Source of the DNA: an uncultured Actinomycetes bacterium
GTDB lineage: Bacteria > Actinomycetota > Actinomycetes > Nanopelagicales > Nanopelagicaceae
Assembly: GCA_903878415.1 (NCBI GenBank)
Contig: CAIRHO010000004.1
Location: 1-44,830, forward strand
Direction of reading: 5' to 3'
DNA length: 44,830 nt
The position numbers and the translations under genes are program-made. Of this stretch, positions 20,218-30,074 are shown in pieces (position 1 is the stretch's first letter; each line of letters begins with the position of its first letter). Under the pieces are notes generated by a model. It ran no database searches. It saw only the letters and a program-made list of their open reading frames with translations, and was not told the origin of the DNA.

Positions 20218-20288
20218 AGGGTCAGATTACACCCCAATCTTTAGATTTGGGTAGCGGTAGTAGTTAGAAATAGCCAGAAAGGGTGCAA

Positions 20289-20912
20289 ATGAAGATCTTG
20301 GTTGTAAATAACTTTGACTCATTTGTATTTAACCTAGTCGACTACCTAAAGCGTTTAGGTGCGGATTGCACGGTGTTAAACAACGATCAAATAAATATAT
20401 CTGAAATCGAAAATTACAACGGAGTCTTAATTTCGCCAGGCCCTGGAACTCCAGAAGAGGCCGGAGCAAGTATCGAAGTGGTAAAGAAATGCGCAGAATT
20501 AAATAAACCACTTCTTGGTATTTGTTTAGGTCACCAAGCAATCGGTGTTGCTTTTGGTGCAACAGTAGAACACGCTCCTGAGTTATTGCACGGAAAAACT
20601 TCGCAAGTGACGCACGATAACCGCGGCGTGCTAAATCAGATAGCTTCACCACTTACTGCGACTAGATACCACTCACTCATTATTAAAAATAGCTCAATCC
20701 CAAAAGAGTTAGAAGTTACTGGAAAAAGTGAATCGGGAATTATTATGTCAATCAAACATAAAACCTTACCGATAGAGGGATTGCAATTTCATCCCGAGGC
20801 GATTTTAACTGAACACGGATATCAAATATTAGGAAACTGGCTAGTGCAATGCGGAGATCGCGATGCGCGAAAAAAATCAGAAGGTTTTAATCCGATTGTA
20901 ATTAGAGGTTAA
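20289..20912 (+). CDS. trpG: Glutamine amidotransferase of anthranilate/aminodeoxychorismate synthase
   Basis: 207-residue class I glutaminase that supplies ammonia to TrpE or PabB. The nucleophile elbow is LLGICLGHQAIG, the oxyanion motif SPGPGTPEEAG, and the His-Glu pair lies in QFHPEAILTEHG. ATG 20289 is chosen because AAAGGG lies just before it; GTG 20283 is in frame but overlaps that site. No synthase large subunit is adjacent, so TrpG versus PabA cannot be decided. It converges with pknB, overlapping by four bases. Confidence 0.9.
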   Translation: MKILVVNNFDSFVFNLVDYLKRLGADCTVLNNDQINISEIENYNGVLISPGPGTPEEAGASIEVVKKCAELNKPLLGICLGHQAIGVAFGATVEHAPELLHGKTSQVTHDNRGVLNQIASPLTATRYHSLIIKNSSIPKELEVTGKSESGIIMSIKHKTLPIEGLQFHPEAILTEHGYQILGNWLVQCGDRDARKKSEGFNPIVIRG

Positions 20913-22480
20913 TTAGTAGCTGCCCTATTAATAGTAATTGTTACGGAGCTACCAATAGTTTTTACTGAACCACCATCTGGTGCTTGCGCCAATACAATTC
21001 CGACTGGCTGAGTTGCATCAATAGCATCAACTATTTTCACCAAGAAGCCGGCTTGGATTAATAAAGTGCGGGCTTGTATCTCACTAACGCCAATCAAAGT
21101 TGGGACTTGCACGTTCCCACTTGCGATATCAAGAACTACGCCACTTCCAGCTCTAACTGTCTCTCCGGATTGCGGAGTTACCACCAATACAGTCCCAGGT
21201 ACTTGTTCGGAATCAACCGGGTTTGTTCGCAAAATAACCAAACCAGATTGGACTAAAAGAATCCGCGCCTCTTCTAATGAAATACCGATTAGCCCGACTG
21301 GGACAGTGGCATCTCCTGGTCCGTCGGAAAGCGTCAAAGTAACGCTACTTCCGGAAGATACTTTAGAAGTTGCAAGTGGAAGTTGAGAAACAACTCGATC
21401 TATTGGAATTCTTGGATCGCGGGCTCTGTTTATTGTGATTGTGAAACCAACCAATAATTCGCGCGCTTGTGTTTCAGTCAAACCCACTACATTTGGCAGA
21501 CCGGCGCTGAGTTTCGAATCAGTTTTGGAAAAAATTGTAAAATTCGCCACAACACCTAATCCCAATAAGACTACAGAAAGAAGTGCAGCCATTTTTAATC
21601 TCTTTGTGGGCTTTTTAATTCTTGGGATTTCTCGAGTGATTGCTTCACCGCGAGCTAAACGTTTCAAATCATCAAGCATCGCAATGGCGTTTTGATAACG
21701 ATCATCTGGGCTCTTTGCTAGCGCAACTGAAATAAAGTTGTCGACCATCGAATTTAAAGTTGGTTGTAATTGTGTTGCAGGAGTAACTACACCTGAGACA
21801 TGTTGGTAAGCAATTGCTACCGGTGTATCTCCAGTAAATGGTGGCTTACCAGAAATTAATTCATAAAAAAGACAGCCAACTGAATATAAATCACTACGTG
21901 AATCTGCTTGATCTCCAATTGCTTGTTCTGGCGAGAGATATTGCGCAGTTCCAACAACATTCCAAGTACTAGTCATTGTTGCGCCTACATCATCTAATGC
22001 GCGGGCAATTCCAAAATCCATCACTTTTACAGCGCCGGATTTAGTAACCATGATATTTCCTGGCTTTATATCGCGGTGAATAATGCCGTGCTGGTGTGAA
22101 TAATCTAAAGCCGCCAAGATTCCTTCAGTAATTTCGATAGCTCGATCAAATGAAAGTCGATCTCCGTTATGCAAAATAGCTCGTAACGTATGGCCCTTTA
22201 CGTACTCCATAACTATGTACGAAGTGTTTGCGCTTTCACCTTGCTCTTCTCCCGAGTCAAAAACCGAAACAATTCCGGGATGGTTTAAACCAGCTGCGGC
22301 TAGCGCCTCTTTCTTAAACCTCGCAATAAAGGAAGGATCGCGCGCCAAATCGCTGCGTAATATTTTTACAGCAACTTGTCTAGATAACCGCTTATCTTCA
22401 GCGATATATACATCTGCCATACCGCCCGTGCCGATCATTTCACCGAGTTCATAACGACCACCAAGTAATTTCTTATTCAT
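20909..22480 (-). CDS. pknB: PASTA-domain Ser/Thr protein kinase PknB
   Basis: 523-residue membrane kinase from ATG 22480. The kinase domain (about 9-275) shows GTGGMADVY, VAVKIL, HRDIKPGNIM, DFGIARA and the activation loop with TMTSTWNVVGTAQYLSPEQ. A basic juxtamembrane part precedes one membrane helix (about 310-332). Three PASTA domains follow, about 65 residues each, starting near VVGLTETQ, LIGISLEE and LIGVSEIQ; they bind cell-wall fragments or lipid II. This start follows GGAG and overlaps pstP by eight bases; an upstream TTG/ATG frame extension is unlikely. Mycobacterial PknB has four PASTA domains. Confidence 0.95.
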   Translation of the reverse strand: MNKKLLGGRYELGEMIGTGGMADVYIAEDKRLSRQVAVKILRSDLARDPSFIARFKKEALAAAGLNHPGIVSVFDSGEEQGESANTSYIVMEYVKGHTLRAILHNGDRLSFDRAIEITEGILAALDYSHQHGIIHRDIKPGNIMVTKSGAVKVMDFGIARALDDVGATMTSTWNVVGTAQYLSPEQAIGDQADSRSDLYSVGCLFYELISGKPPFTGDTPVAIAYQHVSGVVTPATQLQPTLNSMVDNFISVALAKSPDDRYQNAIAMLDDLKRLARGEAITREIPRIKKPTKRLKMAALLSVVLLGLGVVANFTIFSKTDSKLSAGLPNVVGLTETQARELLVGFTITINRARDPRIPIDRVVSQLPLATSKVSSGSSVTLTLSDGPGDATVPVGLIGISLEEARILLVQSGLVILRTNPVDSEQVPGTVLVVTPQSGETVRAGSGVVLDIASGNVQVPTLIGVSEIQARTLLIQAGFLVKIVDAIDATQPVGIVLAQAPDGGSVKTIGSSVTITINRAATN

Positions 22481-23255
22481 TGGCAGCTCCAATAAATTTC
22501 GCGTCAAATTCAACGCCATCTTCGCTAACTTGAGCAAGTATCACTGTCACATTATCTGGTGCGCCGTTCTGGTACGCACCATCAATTAACAAACCCACAG
22601 CATCCTCTAAGGAGTTTTTCTTAACAATATTTAAAATTTCTAAATCCGAAAGCACGCCCGAAAGTCCATCGCTACATAGTAAGTAAATATCTCCATTAAC
22701 AGCTGGGTACTCAATCAGAACTGGCTGGATATTTTCATTTCCCATTAAGGCCTGGGTCAACATCGAGCGTTGCGGATGATCTGCAATCTCGTCATGGGTA
22801 ATCCGGCCCTGAGTTAACAACTCTTGGACCAATGTGTGGTCAGTACTAATTTGCTCAATTTTTCCAGAACGAATGCGGTAACAACGAGAATCACCAACAT
22901 GAAGTAAAGAAACGTTCTTTTCGAGAATAGCTAGTGCGGTAATAGTTGTTCCCATTCCATTTAAATCGGAATTCAATGCAGAAACGGAGGAGATTTCACT
23001 ATCCATCTCATGAACCATATTCAAATACAAATCTTCTTTAGAGTCTAAATCAATTTCAGAAGTATCTAATAAGTGTTGCAATTTCGATAAAGTTTTAATG
23101 GCGGTTTTAGAAGCTACTTCTCCGCCAACATGGCCACCCATGCCGTCCGCTACCGCAATTAAATCAGTAGAGATAAAGCCCGAATCTTCATTACCTTCAC
23201 GGACTAAACCAAGTTCGGATCTACCCAGAACAGGGGAGAAGAAGAATTTACGCAA
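22473..23255 (-). CDS. pstP: PP2C-family Ser/Thr protein phosphatase, PstP-like catalytic domain only
   Basis: 260-residue metal-dependent phosphatase that should reverse PknB signalling. The motifs are RSELGLVREGNEDS, ADGMGGHVGGEVAS, MGTTITAL, GDSRCYRI, QISTDHTLVQELL, CSDGLSG and GAPDNVTVILAQV. Mycobacterial PstP is about twice as long, with a membrane helix and extracellular domain; both are absent, so this one is probably soluble. TTG 23255 is preceded by GGGAG. The rodA, pbpA and pknA genes that usually lie between pstP and pknB are missing, as are the FHA genes upstream. Confidence 0.93.
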   Translation of the reverse strand: MRKFFFSPVLGRSELGLVREGNEDSGFISTDLIAVADGMGGHVGGEVASKTAIKTLSKLQHLLDTSEIDLDSKEDLYLNMVHEMDSEISSVSALNSDLNGMGTTITALAILEKNVSLLHVGDSRCYRIRSGKIEQISTDHTLVQELLTQGRITHDEIADHPQRSMLTQALMGNENIQPVLIEYPAVNGDIYLLCSDGLSGVLSDLEILNIVKKNSLEDAVGLLIDGAYQNGAPDNVTVILAQVSEDGVEFDAKFIGAANE

Positions 23256-23374
23256 AACTTTCTCCCGCTTCTATTAGTAGAGTTACATTATGGGAAGTCT
23301 TAATACGAATAGCCTAACGCGACCACTTAAAGATAGGAACTGAAGCTAGGGTTTCTAGCGTCTAACCCACCCAC

Positions 23375-24094
23375 ATGCGACCAAAAATATTTGCCCACCG
23401 CGGCGCAAGTGATGATTTTGCGGAGCAATCTTATGAAAGTTACACCGGCGCTATTTCACAGAACGCTGACGGGTTTGAATGCGATGTGCAACTTACAAGC
23501 GACAATGAAATTATCTGCTGGCACGACGACGACACCAATCGCCTGACGGATAAACAATGGTTGATCGCGAAAACGCCGATGAAGCAGATTTTAAAACTTG
23601 AAATTAATGACGAAGGAAATACAGGCAGACCGATTACATTCTCAGAGTTATTACAAATCTCAATCGACTCTGGTCGGGATCTATTAGTAGAAACCAAACA
23701 TCCGGTACCAACAAGAGGGTTAATTGAGAAAAAAGTTTTAGCAGAACTTAAAAAACGAAAACAAGATATTAAAAAAAGCGGAATAAATATAAATATAATG
23801 TCATTTTCCTATTTTGCAACTAGAAGGGTCGCGCTAACTAGAAAATTCACTCCAGTATTCCTGGTAGCGCAAGCACCGCTTATAAAATATGTCCCGGCTG
23901 AAATTTATGGAGTTCATATAAAACTTTTAATTAAAAAACCAGAATTAATAGACATTTTGCATAAACGCGAGAAGAAAATCTATGTATGGACAGTGAATGA
24001 ACCCGAAGATATGGAATTCTGCGCGAGGAATGGCGTTGCCGGGATCATTACAGATAATCCGGCACGAGCGAAGAATGTGCTCGGCTATTCTTAA
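23375..24094 (+). CDS. glpQ: Glycerophosphodiester phosphodiesterase
   Basis: 239-residue TIM-barrel GDPD that splits glycerophosphodiesters into an alcohol and glycerol 3-phosphate. The catalytic features are AHRGASDDFAEQSYES (His-Arg and Glu), FECDVQLTSDNEIICWHDD (metal Glu/Asp and second His) and LLVETKH. The end VWTVNEPEDMEFCARNGVAGIITDNP is typical. There is no signal peptide, so it acts in the cytoplasm, probably on imported lipid head groups. Start ATG 23375. pheA follows after three bases. Confidence 0.93.
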   Translation: MRPKIFAHRGASDDFAEQSYESYTGAISQNADGFECDVQLTSDNEIICWHDDDTNRLTDKQWLIAKTPMKQILKLEINDEGNTGRPITFSELLQISIDSGRDLLVETKHPVPTRGLIEKKVLAELKKRKQDIKKSGININIMSFSYFATRRVALTRKFTPVFLVAQAPLIKYVPAEIYGVHIKLLIKKPELIDILHKREKKIYVWTVNEPEDMEFCARNGVAGIITDNPARAKNVLGYS

Positions 24095-24097
24095 CCA

Positions 24098-25018
24098 ATG
24101 AGTAAGTATGCCTACCTCGGTCCGGCCGGAACGTTTACCGAGGCCGCGCTAAAAAAAATCACCACAACCGATGATGAATTAATTCCATGTGCAAATGTCA
24201 CGGCAGCTCTAGACGCGGTAAGAGGCGGCAAGGCTGAATTGGCGTTAGTCCCAATTGAAAATTCAGTTGAAGGTGTGGTCGCTCGGACTCTTGATGAATT
24301 AGCAATCGGCGATCCACTAGTTATATTAGAAGAGACGACACTGCCGGTTACATTTTCCTTAATGGTGTTAGCTGGAAATAAAGGAAAGAAAATTAATTCA
24401 GTTGCGACACATCCACATGCAGAAGCGCAATGCCGTGCATATATTGCGAAAGAGATGCCAGGTGTTGAAGTAATCACAACCGCTTCTACCGCGGCAGCAG
24501 CAGAAGGTTTAACAACTGGTAATTACGATGCAGCAATCGCCGCTCCATTCGCAGCGTCTCATTACGGTTTGGAGATTATTTCCGATGACATCGGCGATAA
24601 CACAGCAGCGGTTACTCGTTTTGTTCTAGTCGGCAAACCAGGAAAAATTCCAAAACAAACTGGGTATGACAGGACTTCGCTCGCAGCATTTATCGGCGCA
24701 GATCATGCCGGCGCTCTTCTTGAAATTCTTACTGAATTCTCGGTACGAGGAGTAAATTTAACTTTTATTCAATCTCGTCCAACTGGACGCGAACTTGGTA
24801 GTTATCACTTCATAATTGATGCCGAAGGACATATCAACGAAGAACGCGTTGGTGATGTACTTATGGGGCTGCGACGAATTTGTGAAGATGTTAGATTCTT
24901 GGGTTCATATCCGCGTGCGGATAAAATTTCTCCAACTACAACAAAATCCACAACAGATAAATCTTTTCAAAGCGCTTCGGCATGGTTGACCGAAGTTCGC
25001 CAAGGAAAAAAGATTTAA
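24098..25018 (+). CDS. pheA: Prephenate dehydratase
   Basis: 306-residue enzyme converting prephenate to phenylpyruvate for phenylalanine synthesis. The catalytic domain (1-185) contains YLGPAGTFTEAA, VPIENSVEGVVARTLDEL and the active-site TRFVLVG. A C-terminal ACT domain (about 193-270, with GALLEILTEFSVRGVNLTFIQSRP in two pieces) allows feedback control by Phe. No chorismate mutase domain is fused. It is likely in one operon with glpQ and serS (gaps of 3 and 16 bases). Confidence 0.95.
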   Translation: MSKYAYLGPAGTFTEAALKKITTTDDELIPCANVTAALDAVRGGKAELALVPIENSVEGVVARTLDELAIGDPLVILEETTLPVTFSLMVLAGNKGKKINSVATHPHAEAQCRAYIAKEMPGVEVITTASTAAAAEGLTTGNYDAAIAAPFAASHYGLEIISDDIGDNTAAVTRFVLVGKPGKIPKQTGYDRTSLAAFIGADHAGALLEILTEFSVRGVNLTFIQSRPTGRELGSYHFIIDAEGHINEERVGDVLMGLRRICEDVRFLGSYPRADKISPTTTKSTTDKSFQSASAWLTEVRQGKKI

Positions 25019-25034
25019 TAGGTAGGCTCATAAC

Positions 25035-26309
25035 ATGATTGATCTGAAGGTACTCCGCGAAAACCCAGAGATAATGAAGAAATCTCAGAGCGCCCGTGGT
25101 GAAAACCCAGATCTAGTAGATGAAGTAATTGCTACAGATGATCTGCGACGTGCGGCCCTAACTGAATTCGAAGTACTTAGAGCGGAACAGAACACTATTT
25201 CGAAATCAGTGGCTGCATCAAAAGGCGATGAAAAGTCAGCACTACTCGAGAAAGCTAAAACTCTCTCTGTGGCGGTTAAGAACGCCGAAGCCTTAAAAAA
25301 CACGGCGGAAGTTAAAGCTAAAGAAACCCTTATGGGTTTATCTAATTTTATCGATCCGCTCGCGCCAGTCGGAGGCGAAGCTGATTTCAAAGTAATTGAA
25401 AAAATTGGCACACCACGAGATTTCAAAAAAGAAGGTTTCGAAGCAAAAGACCATGTTGAATTAGGAAAAATATTAGGCGCGATAGATGTAGAACGCGGTG
25501 CAAAAGTATCTGGTTCTCGTTTCTATTATTTAACTGGCGTGGGTGCAATGTTGGAATTTGCTCTAGTTAATTATGCAATTGCAAGTGCCAATAAAAATGG
25601 ATTTATTCCGGTCATTCCACCAGTTCTTGTTAAACCAGCAGCAATGGAAGGAACTGGTTTTCTAGGACAAGCAGCAGAGAACGTATTCCATTTAAAAGAA
25701 GATGATTTTTATTTAGTTGGGACAAGTGAAGTCCCACTTGCTGCGTACCATATGGATGAAGTACTGGATGCAAATAAACTCCCACTTCGATATAGCGGTT
25801 ACTCATCATGTTTCCGCCGCGAAGCTGGTACATACGGCAAAGATACCCGTGGCATTATCCGGGTTCATCAATTTGATAAAGTTGAAATGTTCTCATTCTG
25901 CAAACCAGAAGATGCCGAAGCGGAACATTTAAGAATCCTGCAATGGGAGAAAGATTTTCTTAACGCAATGGAAATACCATTTCGAGTAATTGATGTTGCG
26001 TCAAGAGATCTGGGATCAAGCGCAGCACGAAAATTTGATTGCGAAGCTTGGATCCCAACTCAAGGTACTTATCGCGAAGTAACTTCAACTTCTAATTGCA
26101 CTGAATTCCAAGCCCGCCGCTTAAATATTCGAATGAAAGATAACGACGGTACTAAACCAATAGCTACGCTAAATGGCACGCTAGTTGCGATTCCTCGGAT
26201 GATTGTGGCAATACTTGAGAACCACCAACAGTCAGATGGTTCAGTAAGAATTCCTAAAGCGTTACAACCATTCTTAGGAACAGAGTTATTCACTCCGGTG
26301 AAAAATTGA
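25035..26309 (+). CDS. serS: Seryl-tRNA synthetase
   Basis: 424-residue class II synthetase. An N-terminal helical hairpin (about 25-105) binds the long arm of tRNA-Ser. Motif 2 is [21 protein letters not shown], seen as FRREAG...RVHQF, and motif 3 lies near [28 protein letters not shown] and [12 protein letters not shown] form the serine/ATP pocket. pheA-serS order is conserved in actinobacteria. Two tRNA-Ser genes lie in the window, one only 0.9 kb downstream. Confidence 0.97.
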   Translation: MIDLKVLRENPEIMKKSQSARGENPDLVDEVIATDDLRRAALTEFEVLRAEQNTISKSVAASKGDEKSALLEKAKTLSVAVKNAEALKNTAEVKAKETLMGLSNFIDPLAPVGGEADFKVIEKIGTPRDFKKEGFEAKDHVELGKILGAIDVERGAKVSGSRFYYLTGVGAMLEFALVNYAIASANKNGFIPVIPPVLVKPAAMEGTGFLGQAAENVFHLKEDDFYLVGTSEVPLAAYHMDEVLDANKLPLRYSGYSSCFRREAGTYGKDTRGIIRVHQFDKVEMFSFCKPEDAEAEHLRILQWEKDFLNAMEIPFRVIDVASRDLGSSAARKFDCEAWIPTQGTYREVTSTSNCTEFQARRLNIRMKDNDGTKPIATLNGTLVAIPRMIVAILENHQQSDGSVRIPKALQPFLGTELFTPVKN

Positions 26310-27127
26310 GTGGTTTGAAAAAGAGACCCAAATTAATAGCAACTGATTTAGATGGCACGATAGTTGCGCATTACGGTGCTATCACCGAAAGAACTATTAA
26401 AGCTTTCCGGCGAGCTCACGATATGGGCGTGCACATTTATTTTGTGACTGGAAGACCACCACGTTGGATGCCTGAGATTAAAGAAGCATTCGGATTCGGA
26501 ACTGGAATTTGCGGGAACGGTGCGCTGCTTTTTGATATTCAAAACCATAAAGTATTAGAAGAGTGGTTAATACCAATCGCTGCACAGATAGAAACAGTTA
26601 AACGACTACGAAAAGTGATTCCACCCATTTCATTTGCTATTGAAACTCACGATAATTTTCATCGCGAAGTTGGATATGTTCCGAGGTGGGATGTTGGTAT
26701 AGATAATAAAGGTGTAACTAAAATTGAAGAGGCAATGACTGAGCCGATGATGAAGATGTTGGCACGATGCTCTGATTACGAATTTACCTCTGACGAGATG
26801 CTAGAGATTGCAACTAAAATAGTTGGAGATTTAGTAAACGTCACACATTCAAACCCAAAAGAATCCCTCTTAGAAATTTCCGCGCTTGGTGTAAGTAAAG
26901 GTGCGACGCTTGCAAAAATTGCTGGGCGATTAGGTTTGACTGCCGACGATTGCGTTTCATTCGGTGACAACCCAAATGACTTCTCGATGCTCTCGTGGAC
27001 AAGCAGATCTTGGGCAATGGCTGATGGACATCCGGACGCCCGGAAATATGCAAAGTCAGTTGCGTTGCCACATCAAGACGATGGCGTCGCAATAATTATT
27101 GAGGAATTACTAGAACTGCCCGCGTAA
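26306..27127 (+). CDS. HAD-superfamily (Cof-type) phosphatase
   Basis: 273 residues. The four HAD motifs are visible: DLDGTI (about 14-19, nucleophile Asp), VTGRPP, the Lys in GVSKGATL, and [11 protein letters not shown]. The large inserted cap between motifs 2 and 3 marks the Cof/IIB class that acts on sugar phosphates and similar small molecules. The TTG at 26306 overlaps the serS TGA; a second TTG is at 26315. Neither has a clear ribosome site, so translation probably depends on coupling to serS. The substrate is unknown. Confidence 0.88.
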   Translation: MSGLKKRPKLIATDLDGTIVAHYGAITERTIKAFRRAHDMGVHIYFVTGRPPRWMPEIKEAFGFGTGICGNGALLFDIQNHKVLEEWLIPIAAQIETVKRLRKVIPPISFAIETHDNFHREVGYVPRWDVGIDNKGVTKIEEAMTEPMMKMLARCSDYEFTSDEMLEIATKIVGDLVNVTHSNPKESLLEISALGVSKGATLAKIAGRLGLTADDCVSFGDNPNDFSMLSWTSRSWAMADGHPDARKYAKSVALPHQDDGVAIIIEELLELPA

Positions 27128-27164
27128 TTTTGAAGAGCCTCCCTTAGAAGGTAAGTTTCTCCAC

Positions 27165-27250
27165 GGAGGGCTCGCATAGCGGCCGAGTGCACCGGTCTTG
27201 AAAACCGGCAAACGAAAGTTTCGTGGGTTCAAATCCCACGCCCTCCGCCA
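27165..27250 (+). tRNA. serT: tRNA-Ser (anticodon TGA)
   Basis: 86 bases including an encoded CCA at 27248-27250. The acceptor GGAGGGC pairs with GCCCTCC; the anticodon stem CCGGT/ACCGG encloses CTTGAAA with anticodon TGA. The long variable arm (AACGAAAGTT) and T loop TTCAAAT fit tRNA-Ser. A run of six T follows directly and may end transcription. Confidence 0.96.
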
Positions 27251-27378
27251 TTTTTTAAGTGTTATCAGTCGTGTGCTTGATTTCATAAGTAAATACGCTC
27301 AATTAACCTAGCGCTATCTTGATGAGAATAGGAAACTGGTCTCAGGGATTTTTAGGGCTGGAATGAGGAGTCGTAGCT

Positions 27379-28179
27379 ATGGAGACTGGCGTATTTTCCC
27401 AATCGCGCGCAGCCATTAAAGAACGCACGCTTCGAACCGATCGATGGTGGTTACAGCCAGCAATTACATTTGGGGTACTTTTTAGTTTTGTAATTTATGC
27501 AACTTTCCGAGCCTTTGAAAATAAATATTATTTTGCAGAACCTTTAGTCTCGCCTTTTTATTCACCATGCCTTTCAAGTTCATGTATAGAAGGTTCTTCA
27601 TTATTAGGTCAACCTTTTAATAATAAATATTTTGGTATTGGAATTTCACCATCTTTATTTATTTTGATTTTTCCACTTGGTTTCCGTATGACTTGTTATT
27701 ACTACCGAAAGGCTTATTACCGAGCATTTTGGATGTCACCACCTGCCTGTGCAGTTGCAGAACCTCATTCAAAATACACTGGTGAAACTCGCGCCCCGCT
27801 TATTCTGCAGAACGGTCATCGCTGGTTTTTTTATGCAGGTTTAGTTTTCAACGTACTTCTCTCTATTGACGCAGTTCTTGCATTTAAAAATGCGGAAGGC
27901 GAGTGGGGTCACATGAGCGTTGGAACTTTAGTTTTACTAAACAACGCAGTTCTACTTTGGCTTTATTCACTTTCTTGCCATACATGTCGCCACACACTTG
28001 GCGGCAGATTGCGACATTTCTCCAAACACCCAGTGCGCTACAAGCTTTGGAGTTGGGTTTCAGTTTTAAATCATAAACACCCAACATTTGCTTGGATTTC
28101 ATTATTTGGTGTGGCATTTGCCGACATTTACATTCGCGCTGTTGCATCGGGCGCCTGGACAAATTTTTATTTCTTTTAA
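27379..28179 (+). CDS. sdhC: Succinate dehydrogenase membrane anchor (Sdh1-type, SdhC)
   Basis: 266-residue integral membrane protein with about five helices (near 30-48, 85-102, 150-170, 185-200, 235-255). It directly precedes sdhA and sdhB and matches the place and size of the anchor in the mycobacterial Sdh1 operon. Histidines suited to haem or quinone binding include those in NGHRWFF, SCHTCRHTLGG and NHKHPTF. ATG 27379 has a GAGGAG site eleven bases upstream. A small cysteine pair sits in an outer loop (PCLSSSCIEG). Confidence 0.85.
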   Translation: METGVFSQSRAAIKERTLRTDRWWLQPAITFGVLFSFVIYATFRAFENKYYFAEPLVSPFYSPCLSSSCIEGSSLLGQPFNNKYFGIGISPSLFILIFPLGFRMTCYYYRKAYYRAFWMSPPACAVAEPHSKYTGETRAPLILQNGHRWFFYAGLVFNVLLSIDAVLAFKNAEGEWGHMSVGTLVLLNNAVLLWLYSLSCHTCRHTLGGRLRHFSKHPVRYKLWSWVSVLNHKHPTFAWISLFGVAFADIYIRAVASGAWTNFYFF

Positions 28180-28190
28180 AGAGAGCGATC

Positions 28191-30074
28191 ATGGCTAATC
28201 TTGAGCGATATAAATACGATGTAGTTGTAATCGGTGCAGGCGGAGCTGGTCTTCGAGCCGCAGTAGAAGCGCGCGAAGCTGGCTTAAAAGTTGCGATTAT
28301 TTGTAAGTCGTTATTCGGTAAAGCCCATACGGTCATGGCTGAAGGCGGCGCCGCTGCATCAATGGGTAACGTGAATTCTGGCGACAACTGGATGGTGCAC
28401 TTTCGCGACACAATGCGCGGTGGAAAATTTCTAAACCATTATCGAATGGCAGAACTACACGCCAAAGAATCACCAGATCGAATCTGGGAGTTAGAAACTT
28501 GGGGTGCGTTATTCGACCGCACCAAAGAAGGAAAAATTTCACAACGTAATTTCGGTGGTCATGAATTCCCACGTCTGGCACATGTCGGCGACCGCACCGG
28601 TCTTGAATTAATTCGCACCATGCAACAGAAGATTGTTGCACTACAACAAAAAGATGGCCGGGATTATGGCGACATGGAAAGCCACATTAAGGTTTTTGCT
28701 GAGTTAACTATTACCGAAATTATTAAAGAGAACGGGAAAGTTGCTGGCGTTTATGGATACTGGCGTGAAAACGGCGAGGAAGTTTTATTTGAAGCACCTG
28801 CAGTAATTATCGCAACAGGTGGTGTTGGTAAAACTTTTAAGATTACGTCTAACTCATGGGAAGGCACTGGCGATGGCCATGCACTTGCCCTTAAAGCCGG
28901 CGCTAATTTAGTTGATATGGAATTTTTGCAATTCCATCCGACCGGGATGGTTTGGCCGCCATCAGTTCGAGGAATTTTAGTTACGGAATCAGTTCGCGGC
29001 GAAGGCGGAATTCTCACTAACAATCTTGGTGAACGATTTATGTTTAAGTACATTCCGGATGTTTTTAAAGATAAATATGCTGATAATGAGGCGGAAGCAG
29101 ATCGTTGGTATATCGATCAAGATAATAACCGCCGTCCACCAGAATTATTACCGCGCGATGAAGTAGCACGCGCAATCAACTCTGAAGTAAAAGCCGGTCG
29201 CGGCAGCGAACACGGTGGCGTATTCCTTGATGTTTCAAAACGAATTTCAGCCGAGATAATTAAGAAACGTCTTCCTTCCATGTGGCATCAGTTCTATGAA
29301 TTAGCTGGTGTAGATATAACTAAAGAGGCGATGGAGGTTGGTCCAACCTGTCATTACGTAATGGGTGGTGTTGAAGTTGAACCAGACACCGCGGCTGCCG
29401 TTGGAGTTCCAGGTTTATTCGCTGCGGGTGAAGTTGCCGGAGGAATGCACGGTTCAAATCGACTCGGCGGTAATTCTCTCTCTGATCTTTTGGTATTTGG
29501 CCGTCGTGCCGGAATGGGTGCATCCGAATATGTAAAGAAGAGCGGGGCTAATCCAGTTAGCGAATCATCAATAAAAGCTGCAGCGGAAAGAATCGAAGCG
29601 CCATTTAGCCGAAGCGGTGGTGAGAATTCATATTCATTACATGCCGAATTACAAGAAGTAACTCATAACTTAGTTGGAATTATCCGTACCGGCGAAGAAT
29701 TAAAAAATGCAATTGAAAAAATTGCCGGAATTCGTAAGCGAAGTGCGAACGTTTCAGTTAGTGGCGGCCGCAAGTTTAATCCTGGCTTCCATCTGGCTTT
29801 TGATTTAGACAATATGTTGTTAGTTGCCGAAAGCACTGCAAAATCAGCAATTAAGCGGGAAGAATCTCGCGGCGGACATACTCGTGATGATTTCCCTGGC
29901 ATGAACAGCAAATGGCGCCAGGTAAACCACATCTCAAGTTTTGACGGTAACAAAGTAAATGTTCGCGAGCAAGCACTTCCTGCGATCCCTAAAGAACTAT
30001 TCGATCTTTTCGACGTTCATGAACTTGAGAAGTACATGACGACTGAAGAAATTGCGAAAGGCGGTTCCAAATAA
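28191..30074 (+). CDS. sdhA: Succinate dehydrogenase flavoprotein subunit
   Basis: 627-residue flavoprotein oxidising succinate to fumarate. The FAD-binding site is VVIGAGGAGLRAAVEAREAG, the covalent-FAD histidine is in KAHTVMAEGGAAASMGN, the catalytic Arg lies in LLPRDEVARAI, and GGMHGSNRLGGNSL closes the site. ATG 28191 after GAGAG is chosen; an in-frame upstream extension is possible but overlaps sdhC. The stop overlaps the sdhB ATG by one base (TAATG). Confidence 0.97.
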   Translation: MANLERYKYDVVVIGAGGAGLRAAVEAREAGLKVAIICKSLFGKAHTVMAEGGAAASMGNVNSGDNWMVHFRDTMRGGKFLNHYRMAELHAKESPDRIWELETWGALFDRTKEGKISQRNFGGHEFPRLAHVGDRTGLELIRTMQQKIVALQQKDGRDYGDMESHIKVFAELTITEIIKENGKVAGVYGYWRENGEEVLFEAPAVIIATGGVGKTFKITSNSWEGTGDGHALALKAGANLVDMEFLQFHPTGMVWPPSVRGILVTESVRGEGGILTNNLGERFMFKYIPDVFKDKYADNEAEADRWYIDQDNNRRPPELLPRDEVARAINSEVKAGRGSEHGGVFLDVSKRISAEIIKKRLPSMWHQFYELAGVDITKEAMEVGPTCHYVMGGVEVEPDTAAAVGVPGLFAAGEVAGGMHGSNRLGGNSLSDLLVFGRRAGMGASEYVKKSGANPVSESSIKAAAERIEAPFSRSGGENSYSLHAELQEVTHNLVGIIRTGEELKNAIEKIAGIRKRSANVSVSGGRKFNPGFHLAFDLDNMLLVAESTAKSAIKREESRGGHTRDDFPGMNSKWRQVNHISSFDGNKVNVREQALPAIPKELFDLFDVHELEKYMTTEEIAKGGSK

